Part shown: piece after piece, positions 32,927-42,100 of the stretch
Layout: each line of letters begins with the position of its first letter
How positions within the stretch are numbered: position 1 is the stretch's first letter
Origin: Methanomassiliicoccaceae archaeon UBA472
GTDB lineage: Archaea; Thermoplasmatota; Thermoplasmata; Methanomassiliicoccales; UBA472
Length of the DNA: 64,000 nt
Direction: 5' to 3'
Assembly: GCA_002497075.1 (NCBI GenBank)
Contig: DAML01000008.1
Location: 1 to 64,000, forward strand
The notes under the pieces: model-generated
What the model was told of the DNA's origin: nothing
The model's input: only the letters and a program-made list of their open reading frames with translations
Database searches by the model: none
Translations under genes and position numbers: made by a program

Positions 32927-35900
32927 ATGACCGACGACGACACCAACCAGCAGGCCCCGGAACAGAACGCGGGGGACGCCAAGGTCCCCGACGCGGGAAC
33001 GCACAAGGTAGTTCTCCAGCCCATCGAGAATGAGATGAAGAAGTCCTACATCGACTACTCGATGAGCGTCATTGTCTCGCGAGCCTTACCGGATGCCAGG
33101 GACGGGCTTAAGCCCGTGCACCGCCGCATCCTGTACTCGATGTACGACATGTCGCTCAATCACAACAAGGCGCACAAGAAGAGCGCCAGGGTCGTGGGTG
33201 AGTGCTTCGTGGCTGGAACCCGGGTTCTGACCGAGAGAGGGCTCATCCCGATCGAGGAGGTCCAGCTCGGAGAAAAGGTCTACACGCAGAACGGCAGATC
33301 GAAGGTGACCGAGCTGTACGAGATGCCAGAAAGGTCGCTCCTACAGGTGGGCTTTGAGAACGGAATGGGGCTGACCTGCACGCCATCGCAGCCCTTCAAG
33401 GTCCTTTCCCAGGACCTAACATACCAATGGAAGGAGGCCAAGGACCTCAACGCTGGCGACCACCTGGTCATGCGCCTGGAATATCCTGAGCTATTGAAGG
33501 TCAAGCTGCCCGACTGGCACGGCAAGGAGATGTTCCTGGACGAGGACATAGCGTATTTGATCGGCCAGTTCCTTTCCGACGGATGGTTCGAGAACTACCA
33601 CGGACGCTTCAATTTCTTCTCCTCGCACGAGGAGACCATGGTGAGGGTCCGCGACTGCCTCAGAAGGGTCTTCGGATATGAAGCGACCATCGAGATGGAC
33701 GCCGAGCCGTTCTTCCATCAGGACGGGCACGAATCGGTCTCCATAGGTTTCCAGGTACGGGTCAACCGTAAGGAGCTGAACCAGTATCTGATATCCGCCC
33801 TGGGGATCGACGGTAGCTGGAAGTCTGCCACAAAGCGCATACCTGAATCTTTCTTCCGATCTCCTAGATCAGTGCTCGCCTCCCTGCTGTCCGGTCTGAT
33901 AGACGGGGACGGGTCCGTTCATATTGATAGGAACTTAGTGCAGTACGGGACCATATCCACGCAGCTGGCGAATGACATCCAGATCGTCCTGCAGCACCTT
34001 GGGGTTCTCTCCAGACGATACCTGCAGAAGATGAGCGAGGAGTTCCGGATGATCAACGATAGCATCCTCAACCCCCATCATCCTCTCCACTCGATAGAGG
34101 TCGGAGGCAGGTTCGCCAAGGGCCTGGCGAAGATGCTGGACCTGGCGAACGAAGACAAGCGTGAACGTTTGAACAGGATCGCCAAAGCGCAGGTGGACGC
34201 CGCCCCCTACGACCGCATACCCTTCCTCGGTCAAGCGGTGTTCCAAGATCTCTCCGACCACCACCTGGGCGGTGGCTGGTACGAGGATATGTCTGGCCAG
34301 AAGTTCAGGTCCGGCATATGCTACCCGGACGGCACCAAGATCCGTTACTCTTCAGACCTGAAGGAACGGCCCCTAGGACGGACCCAGCTGAAAGACTGGG
34401 GCATCCAGGAGAAGCTTGGGCGCATCCAGTCCAAGCTATGTCCGTTCATCGACGAGGTCGTGGACGACCATCTGTACTTCGTCGAGGTAACCAAAATATC
34501 GGAAGCTCCAGCTCAAAAGACCTACGACCTGCAGGTAGCCGGCGCGCATGAGTTCATTGCAGACGGATTGGTGGTCCATAATTGCCTCGGAAAATATCAC
34601 CCGCACGGCGATACCGCCGTCTACGACTCGATGGTCCGTCTCGCCCAGGACTTCTCCTTGAGGTACACTTTGGTGGAAGGCCAAGGCAACTTCGGTTCCG
34701 TCGATGGCGACGAAGCGGCGGCCATGAGGTACACCGAATGCCGCATGCAGGAGCGCGCCGAGGATATGCTGGCCGACCTGGACAAGGACACGGTGGAATG
34801 GGGCGACAACTTCGACGCCTCCCTGAAAGAGCCGCTGGTCATCCCGTCCAAGCTTCCCAACCTGATAATCAACGGCTCGGCCGGCATAGCCGTGGGGATG
34901 GCCACCAACATGCCTCCGCACAACCTTTCCGAGGTCTCCGACGCCATCGTCTATCTGGTTGATAACCCAGACGTCGACGTCATGGACCTCATGCAGTTCG
35001 TCAAAGGACCGGACTTCCCGACTGGCGGCACCATATACGGTCTCAGCGGCATCGTGGAGGCGTATCAGACCGGGCGCGGGAAGATCAAGGTTCGAGCGAA
35101 AACGCACTTCGAAGAGGTCGAGCACCGCAAGCGCATCATCGTCGACGAGATACCGTACCAGGTCAACAAGTCCTTGCTCGTGGAGAGCATCGCCGAACTT
35201 GTCAAAGATAAAAAGATCGAAGGGATCACCGACCTGCGCGACGAATCGGACCGCGACGGCATGCGCATCGTCATCGACCTGCGCAAGGACGTCATGGAGG
35301 AGATCATTCTTAACCAGCTCTTCAAGCACACCCAGATGGAGGTCACCTTCGGCATAATCAACCTGGCCTTGGTGGACAACCAGCCCCGGGTGCTGACCCT
35401 GAAGGAGGAAATGCAGATATTCATCGACCATCGCCACAACATGGTGGTGAACCGCACCAAGTTCGATCTGGCGCAGGCCAGAAAGCGCGACCACATCCTG
35501 CAGGGATTGGTCAAAGCCATCAGCGCTCTGGACGAGACGCTGCATATAATCCGATCGGCCAACTCCCCCGAGGAGGCGCGCACCGGGCTCATGGCCCGCT
35601 TCGAGCTGGACGAGGAGCAGGCGAAAGCGATCCTCGACATGCGCCTGCAGAAGTTGACCGGTCTGGAGCTGGAGGCCATACAGGCCGAGTTCCAGGAGAT
35701 CGAGAAGCTGATACGCGACCTGGAGGACATCCTTGCGAACGAGTCGCGCATCATGGGCATCATCAAGGCCGAGACGCTGGAGATGAAGGAGAAGTATGGC
35801 GACGAGCGTAAAACAGATATCGTCGCCCACGCCCTGGACATGGACATCGAGGACCTCATCCCCAACGAGGAGATGGTGCTCATGATCACCCAGGACGGCT

Positions 35901-36925
35901 ACATCAAACGAATGCCGTTGGACACCTACAAGCAGCAGCGCCGCGGAGGACTGGGGTTAATGGGCATGGAGACCAAGGAGGAGGACGTCGTCACTGACCT
36001 CTTCGTCAGCATGACCCACGACTACGTGATGTTCTTCACCGACTTCGGGAAGATGTACTCGCTCAAGGCCTGGCAGGTGCCGGTCGGCTCCCGCCAGTCC
36101 AAGGGCAAGCCCATCGTGAACCTGCTGCCCAAGCTGGAGGAGGGCGAGAATATCATGGCCACCCGCCCGATAACGAAGCTGGCGGGCGACCATTACCTGG
36201 TGTTCGCCACCCGGGCCGGGATAATCAAGAAGACCCCTCTGTCCGCTTACGCCAACATCCGCTCGCGCGGCCTCATCGCCGTCGGGCTGGAGGAGGGCGA
36301 CAAGCTGGTGGACGTCAAGCTCACCGACGGTTCGAAAGAAATAATCCTGGCCACCCGGAAAGGGCTGGCGGCCCGCTTCGACGAGGCCCAGGTGCGGCCC
36401 ATGGGCCGCCCGGCGCACGGCGTCATCGGTATCCGTCCGGACAAGGACGACGAGGTGGTCAGCATGGCCATCGTGACATCCGACTCGCAACTGCTGACCG
36501 TAACCGAGAACGGCTACGGCAAGATATCCGTGGTCGGCAAGAAGGATGCCGATGACGAACGCGACACGTACCGCAAGACCCACCGCGGCAGCAAGGGCGT
36601 CATAACCATCCGCACGGAAGGGCGCAACGGCGATGTCGTTTCCGTCATGGAGGTGGAGCAGGACGACGAGCTCATCCTGGCCACCGTGAACGGCATGGTG
36701 CAGCGCATACGGGTGGCGGACATCAGGGTCATGGGGCGGGCGACGCAGGGCGTAACCGTAATGGACCTGCGCGATAACGACAAAGTTATCGCCGTAGCCA
36801 GATTAGCCGGGCGCAAGGAGGAGCAGGCCGTTCAGGAAGCGGAGGTGCACGAGGACGCAGCCTTCCCGGAGATGAAGGAGCCCGAGGAGCCAGAGAACGA
36901 TGCGCCCGAGGAAGAGGAGGAGTGA
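32927..36925 (+). CDS. gyrA: DNA gyrase subunit A, precursor with intein
   Basis: 1332-residue precursor, 872 after splicing. ATG 32927 is six bases after GAGGTG and ten after the gyrB stop. The breakage-reunion domain has SRALPDARDGLKPVHRRIL, LGKYHPHGDTAVYD and AAMRYTECRM with the active Tyr. The C-terminal beta-pinwheel includes the GyrA-box QQRRGGLGLMGM, which is required for DNA wrapping and true supercoiling, so this is gyrase rather than topoisomerase IV. The acidic tail (final 40 residues) is rich in Glu and Pro. Confidence 0.96.
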   Translation: MTDDDTNQQAPEQNAGDAKVPDAGTHKVVLQPIENEMKKSYIDYSMSVIVSRALPDARDGLKPVHRRILYSMYDMSLNHNKAHKKSARVVGECFVAGTRVLTERGLIPIEEVQLGEKVYTQNGRSKVTELYEMPERSLLQVGFENGMGLTCTPSQPFKVLSQDLTYQWKEAKDLNAGDHLVMRLEYPELLKVKLPDWHGKEMFLDEDIAYLIGQFLSDGWFENYHGRFNFFSSHEETMVRVRDCLRRVFGYEATIEMDAEPFFHQDGHESVSIGFQVRVNRKELNQYLISALGIDGSWKSATKRIPESFFRSPRSVLASLLSGLIDGDGSVHIDRNLVQYGTISTQLANDIQIVLQHLGVLSRRYLQKMSEEFRMINDSILNPHHPLHSIEVGGRFAKGLAKMLDLANEDKRERLNRIAKAQVDAAPYDRIPFLGQAVFQDLSDHHLGGGWYEDMSGQKFRSGICYPDGTKIRYSSDLKERPLGRTQLKDWGIQEKLGRIQSKLCPFIDEVVDDHLYFVEVTKISEAPAQKTYDLQVAGAHEFIADGLVVHNCLGKYHPHGDTAVYDSMVRLAQDFSLRYTLVEGQGNFGSVDGDEAAAMRYTECRMQERAEDMLADLDKDTVEWGDNFDASLKEPLVIPSKLPNLIINGSAGIAVGMATNMPPHNLSEVSDAIVYLVDNPDVDVMDLMQFVKGPDFPTGGTIYGLSGIVEAYQTGRGKIKVRAKTHFEEVEHRKRIIVDEIPYQVNKSLLVESIAELVKDKKIEGITDLRDESDRDGMRIVIDLRKDVMEEIILNQLFKHTQMEVTFGIINLALVDNQPRVLTLKEEMQIFIDHRHNMVVNRTKFDLAQARKRDHILQGLVKAISALDETLHIIRSANSPEEARTGLMARFELDEEQAKAILDMRLQKLTGLELEAIQAEFQEIEKLIRDLEDILANESRIMGIIKAETLEMKEKYGDERKTDIVAHALDMDIEDLIPNEEMVLMITQDGYIKRMPLDTYKQQRRGGLGLMGMETKEEDVVTDLFVSMTHDYVMFFTDFGKMYSLKAWQVPVGSRQSKGKPIVNLLPKLEEGENIMATRPITKLAGDHYLVFATRAGIIKKTPLSAYANIRSRGLIAVGLEEGDKLVDVKLTDGSKEIILATRKGLAARFDEAQVRPMGRPAHGVIGIRPDKDDEVVSMAIVTSDSQLLTVTENGYGKISVVGKKDADDERDTYRKTHRGSKGVITIRTEGRNGDVVSVMEVEQDDELILATVNGMVQRIRVADIRVMGRATQGVTVMDLRDNDKVIAVARLAGRKEEQAVQEAEVHEDAAFPEMKEPEEPENDAPEEEEE
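33203..34582 (+). other. GyrA intein with LAGLIDADG homing endonuclease
   Basis: 460 residues inserted at VVGE / CLGKYHPHG. Begins CFVAGTRVLTERGLIPIEEV and ends VVHN before Cys. Two LAGLIDADG helices are present, IAYLIGQFLSDGW and LASLLSGLIDGDGSV; both have the acidic residue, so the endonuclease may be active. Block B reads LTCTPSQPF, with Gln in place of the usual His. The site is not the RY/T site of mycobacterial GyrA inteins. Confidence 0.93.
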
Positions 36926-37025
36926 GCGGGCGAATATCTTTATGCTCAAATCGGAATATCATCTAGAGCCTGGGCAGGGTCCGGATCGTCATATCTGGAC
37001 ATGTCAGGCACGGCGGTGAGCTCGA

Positions 37026-37727
37026 TTGTTGCGCGATTCGATACCAGGGCTAGAAAAGGTCTTCCGAACCGACATAGAGGCGCCGAAGGTAGTTCTGGTG
37101 ACCGGTCCCCCGGGCTCCATGAAGACCTCCTTCTGCTACTCGGTCATCTCGAACTATCTGGAGAAGTCGGGGGAGTTCGGCCTGTACGTCACATTGGAAG
37201 AGACCGCGGACAGCCACCTGCGCAACATGCGCAGCCTGAACATCGCGCTGAACGACAAGATGGAGATCTCGGACTTCACCGACCTGCGGGAGCTGGACGA
37301 GATAGTTGAGGTGGACGCCCCCACCGATTACATGGACTTCATAATCCAGATGATCAGCTATCACAAGAAGAAGCACGGCGACCAGTTCACCGTGTTCGCC
37401 CTGGATTCGTTAGGGGCGCTCTATTCCCTCATGGAAGACGTCAAGGGAATACGGAAGAAGATGTTCTACTTCTTCAAGACCCTGAGGGATTACAACCTGA
37501 CCTGTTTCATAGTGATGGAGAGAGGACCGAACACTCCCTCCGAGCTGCTGGGCGACGAGGGGTTCCTGGTCGACGGCATAATAGAGCTGGGACTGGACCG
37601 CACCCGCGGCAAGCTGGTGCGGTACATGAGGGTGGAGAAGATGCGGGCCTGCGAGCACAGCATGGAAAGGCACACCCTGGAGGTCGGGGAGAAAGGCCTC
37701 ACGGTGCTGGGGCCTACCCTGGCTTAA
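37026..37727 (+). CDS. KaiC-like ATPase
   Basis: 233 residues from a TTG at 37026, preceded by GGTGAG. SIPGLEKVF and VVLVTGPPGSMKTSF form the KaiC-type entry and Walker A; LYVTLEETADSHLRNM and VFALDSLGALYSLM (Walker B) follow, with FIVMERG near the end. The fold matches single-domain archaeal KaiC-like proteins. It is followed after 18 bases by a coiled-coil zinc-ribbon gene. The protein at 52514 fuses a similar coiled coil to a KaiC-like domain, so these two products probably bind each other. Substrate and output are unknown. Confidence 0.8.
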   Translation: MLRDSIPGLEKVFRTDIEAPKVVLVTGPPGSMKTSFCYSVISNYLEKSGEFGLYVTLEETADSHLRNMRSLNIALNDKMEISDFTDLRELDEIVEVDAPTDYMDFIIQMISYHKKKHGDQFTVFALDSLGALYSLMEDVKGIRKKMFYFFKTLRDYNLTCFIVMERGPNTPSELLGDEGFLVDGIIELGLDRTRGKLVRYMRVEKMRACEHSMERHTLEVGEKGLTVLGPTLA

Positions 37728-37745
37728 TGATCATGAGGTGACACT

Positions 37746-38993
37746 ATGTCCGAAGAGCAAATTCCGATCTGGCAGGTAATCGAGGAGTTCAAGGAGAAGA
37801 TAAAGGTCCAGGAGGCCGACATCAAGAGGCGCAAGGAGGACCTGGAGAAGTGGGAATCGACCCTCAGGTCCAAGGAGGACCAGCTGGACCAGGTTCAGCA
37901 GTCCCAGGTCTCGAAGGATGGGGAGCTGAAGGACCGCGAGGCCAAGGTCATACCCCGCGAGGAGGCCGCCACCCGCATGGAGAGGGAGCTGGCGGCGCTG
38001 AACGCTGAGCTTCGCACCAGGGAGGAGGAGATGCACCGCCTGAGGGTGGACCTGGAGCGGCGGGACCGCGAGGTCCTTCAGCAGGAGGAGCAGGTACGCT
38101 CTCTGTTCCAGCAGGCCAGTGAGCATGACGCGAGCATGCGCGAGGTCACCAAGAAGATAGCCCTGATGGAGGAGCAGATGCACGAGGAGGTCAACCTGGT
38201 CAGGCAATCGCTGGAAGCGACCAACGCCCGCCGGGAGGAGATGCTGGCCAAGATCAAGGTAATGGAGGAGCAGGCTGACGCGCTAGCTACCGGCAAACGC
38301 GTCACCATGGAGGAGCAGAAGCGCCTGGTGGACTGGGAACGCTCGCTCACCGAAAGGGAGGAGGCGCTCACGGCCAGGGAGGCGGTGCAGATGAGACGCG
38401 AGGGCACCCCTGTTCCGGCAACTGAATCGTTCGAGGGCGGAGAGGCCGAGGAGAAGGTGGCCCAGTCCCTGGTGACCAAGGTAGAGGACGTCTCGGAGCC
38501 GATAATTCCGGCAATCGAGCCTCCGACCGAGAAGGCGGAGGTCAAGGAGGAGGCGAAGGAACCTGTGGCCCCGGTTCATCCCCGGGCGGAGCCTGAGCCG
38601 GTCAAGGCCGAGGAGCCGCCGAAGGCCGTTGAGCCGGAGAAGAAGGCCGAAGCCGTCGCTCTTCCGGAGATCAAGTGCCCCAACTGCGGGACCATCAACG
38701 ACGGCGCCGCCAAGCGCTGCTACGCCTGCGGTCAGAAGCTGGATGAGGAATCGATAAAGGCCTTCGAGGCCAAGAAGGCCGAGCGTGCCGCCGAAGAGGC
38801 TCGAAAGGATGCGGAACGCAAGGCGGCCGAGGAGAGACGGGAGGCCGAGCGCGCCGCCGAAGAGGCTCGAAAGGAAGCGGAACGCGTCGCTGCAGAGGAA
38901 AAGGCCAAGCCAGCTCCCCCGACGTCAGAGCATCAGACGTCCGCCGAGGACAAAAAGCCGGTGTCAATAAGGAAGATCATCAAGAGGAAGTGA
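37746..38993 (+). CDS. Long coiled-coil protein with internal zinc ribbon
   Basis: 415 residues. Residues 10-220 are a continuous charged coiled coil (for example REEEMHRLRVDLERRDREV, LVDWERSLTEREEALTARE). A Pro/Glu/Lys linker leads to one zinc ribbon, IKCPNCGTINDG with CYACGQKL (about 312-335). Next come Ala/Glu/Arg helix repeats (AERAAEEARKDAER repeated 22 residues later) and a basic end, VSIRKIIKRK. GAGGTGA precedes the ATG. Cytosolic scaffold is the simplest reading. The PFRRIVRR-type basic end of the next gene's product is similar. Confidence 0.75.
   Translation: MSEEQIPIWQVIEEFKEKIKVQEADIKRRKEDLEKWESTLRSKEDQLDQVQQSQVSKDGELKDREAKVIPREEAATRMERELAALNAELRTREEEMHRLRVDLERRDREVLQQEEQVRSLFQQASEHDASMREVTKKIALMEEQMHEEVNLVRQSLEATNARREEMLAKIKVMEEQADALATGKRVTMEEQKRLVDWERSLTEREEALTAREAVQMRREGTPVPATESFEGGEAEEKVAQSLVTKVEDVSEPIIPAIEPPTEKAEVKEEAKEPVAPVHPRAEPEPVKAEEPPKAVEPEKKAEAVALPEIKCPNCGTINDGAAKRCYACGQKLDEESIKAFEAKKAERAAEEARKDAERKAAEERREAERAAEEARKEAERVAAEEKAKPAPPTSEHQTSAEDKKPVSIRKIIKRK
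38778..38885 (+). repeat. 66-base internal direct repeat in the coiled-coil gene
   Basis: Two near-identical 42-base segments (38778-38819 and 38844-38885), 66 bases apart, encode AERAAEEARKDAER and AERAAEEARKEAER. In-frame slippage or duplication would lengthen or shorten the helix. Confidence 0.7.
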
Positions 38994-39050
38994 CATTCCT
39001 CTCATTTTTTTTCCCTTAGCCAGTATGCTATCTGAAAAGCATTCAGTTAA

Positions 39051-39068
39051 ACATATTTATTTATAATC
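39051..39068 (+). promoter_or_regulatory. TATA region of the giant surface protein gene
   Basis: An AT-only tract containing ATATTTATTTATAA lies 56-73 bases before the ATG, after a T-run (39005-39012) that probably terminates the upstream operon. A ribosome site AGGTGGG (39114-39120) precedes the start. Confidence 0.5.
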
Positions 39069-39123
39069 AGAACATTCTATTTTACCTGGCGTAAATTTAT
39101 TCACCGTTATACAAGGTGGGATT

Positions 39124-42100
39124 ATGAAAATTGGTATCGGGGCAACTAAAGCATTGAGCTTGCTTATCGTATGGTGCATGGTCTTCTCGGCATTCGCAGG
39201 AATGCTGGTACTCTTGGTACCTGGAGCTGGCCAGGCGCTGGAGCCATCCGTGGTGGATGGAGATCTATATATTGGCGAAGAATACACGAACAGCACTTTG
39301 ATCGTGAATGGGGGAGCCTACAACCTGAACGGCAATCTGACCGTCCGTTCCGGTGGTGTGGTCACCATAACGAATGGCGCGTTGAACATGCTGTCTTCCG
39401 CTGGTGACTTCGATGGCACCTCCTTCAATCGCGTCCACCACATCATAGTGGAGGACGGGGGGGAGCTCAATATCGTTGATTCCGAGATCAGGACCGAGCC
39501 TGTATTGTTCAACGTAACCCCCGCTCTAGGCATCCTCATCCGCAATGGTGGGTCCCTGTACGCCGAGAACTCCCACCTCTCCTTCCAGGGACACATAATG
39601 GTGGATGAAGGATCGTTCGTAGCTTACGGTAGCAGTATCAGCGGCCCACTTTTCACTGCCATGTCCAGCACTGTGGAGCTGTACGGGTCCGTTATAGAGG
39701 AAATTCCGGGCGTTCCCCTTACGGATGACACTGCCTATTCCTATACGTTCGCCTCCGCGACCGCCAATGACATAGAAGTGGGATACACGTTCCAACGGAA
39801 CCCCGATACCGCTAGGACCACCGTTCCCACTGGCACCGCGGACTACTTGACCGCGGACGACTTGAACAATGTGACGGTCGCCACCGGCACCGGGATAGCC
39901 ATTTCCGGGTTCGACATCGGCGGGCTGTTCTTCAACGAGGGCGAAGCTTCGAGCGTCACCCTGAACGCTCTCTACAAGACCGCTGACGATTTCGTGTCCG
40001 CTGGGAACACTTTCAGATACGCTGAGTATCTAACCGCGTCCGCCCCGGCCACTGGGATGGCGGTAGAACCGACCTATGAGGCGTATTCACCGAGCACCAC
40101 CAACCAGTACATGGTCATATCCCATGACCTCACCGCGCTCGGCCTGTCCTCACTGGACCTTTCCGTGCTGTCGGTAACCTTCGACAACACCGCGTCCCAG
40201 GACGTCATGATCGACCGCGTGTGGATCGAGGTGCAACGTTCCATCCCGGCCTATCACAACATAACCCTCGCCGGGAACACCGAGTTCACGGCCGTGGACA
40301 CCCACCTGGGAGTGAACTACGACAACTACACCAACATGAGCTCCCACAGAAAAATGACCGTTATGGATGGGGCCACAGCTAATCTGTATGGTGTTAGTGT
40401 GAACGGGACCTTCTTCGATGGAGGATTAAGTCCTTTCCAGGTAGTTGAAAGCACTATTCAACTTAAACCATTAGCCCAAGGGTCAGATGATACTGGTGAG
40501 ACCAGTGTGCTCGACTTATTGTTTAATGATGGTGAATATTATTATGCGGATAGTGGAGAAACAATCTGGGTAACGCAATTCAATATCGCTGGTATGGTCG
40601 CACCAATCTCGAAAATAGTGGTAACCGCTGAATTTGGAGCAAATGTTGGTTACAACACCCCACAGTTCCTTCAATGGAATGTCACTGGGACTTCTCTCAC
40701 TAATATGGATATAGTTGTAGCAACAAGCACTCCAACAGTTGATTCAACAGAGATTGCGACTGATAGCCTAGTTAATCTCGCTCAACTTTCTTCAATGAAC
40801 ATCGTGTTCAATAACCAAGATCCCGCCCAAGTATCATTTGATTTGATATGGGTTCAGGCAGTTTTGTACCCATCAATCAACATATACAGGTGGGCCGAGG
40901 TAGATGTAGTAGATACCAACGGTCTACCAGTAAGCGGTGCCGAGGTCGTAGCTAGGGGTCCTGGTGGATCGCCTGCGACGTACTTCTATGATGGAACAGA
41001 GAACCTGATGCCCCCAACCAATGTCCTGGCCTATATGGGTGTAAACGAATCCACCTATGGTATAACGGACGATCTGGGCCTGGTTACATTGCCCCTGCTT
41101 ACCGATGTGGTCGATCCGAAATCATATCCTAACTCGCATCCAGTGACCGCATACGCGATCATTGCCACCTACGAAGACCTGGCCGCGATGAACTACACGA
41201 CGTCTCTGGATACGACCTTCGATCCTTATCCGGATATGACCATTCAGACGATCGAGATGCATCTGGTGTTGGTAGATCTAGAGCTAGCATTGCCAGACCT
41301 GGTGGTCTCAGGCATAACCACGACCCCGGTCACGATGTATGAGAACGATCCCGCCACCGTTGAGGTTAATGTGACCAACCTCGGTCTGAACACGGCAGGG
41401 GAATTCCTAGTGGAAGTGACCGACAGCATCGGGAACGTGACCAATCATCTTGGCAATATCACCATATCGAGCCTTGCCTCAGGTGCGACAACATCGTTCA
41501 CGGTTCCCTGGCTCAGCAACTTCACCGCTGCTGGAAGCCACGTGATAACGGTCACGGTCGATGTTAATGAAGAAATCATGGAGGTCGACGAGGCGAACAA
41601 GTTCTACGAGACGGTGATCGTGATGCCATTGCTGGCCGATCTGGCGGTCGATGAGGCGTCGATAACGTTCTCCGACAACCCTGGCCTGGCAAGGGAGACC
41701 TTGACAATAAGCGTTGAGGTAAGCAACGAAGGTAGGATCGCTGCCAACATGGCTGTGGTGACCTACTACCTGGGTAACCCAGTTGATGGCGGTGTCACCA
41801 TCGGACAGAGCACCATAAGCGTCCCCAACGGCGTGACAGCTTCCACAGGCCTCGACTGGATCCCCATCCAGATCGGAACCTACCCCATTTATGTGGTTGT
41901 GAACTCCGACCGGTCCATTGTCGAATACAGCTACAGCAACAATATGGCGTTCAACACTCTGCGCGTGGACATACAGGCAAACGAGAGCGCTGGAGACTGG
42001 TTGATCAACGAGAGCGAATCCTGGTCCGTTCTAGGTGGTTCCTCATATCAGAGGAACATAATAATCGAAGACGAGGGGTATCTGTCCTTCACTGGATCTC

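Noticed and set aside
34436..35830. 464-codon minus-strand frame opposite gyrA
   Set aside because: Mirror of gyrA codons (Val/Leu/His/Asp bias); no independent promoter, ribosome site or homology signal.
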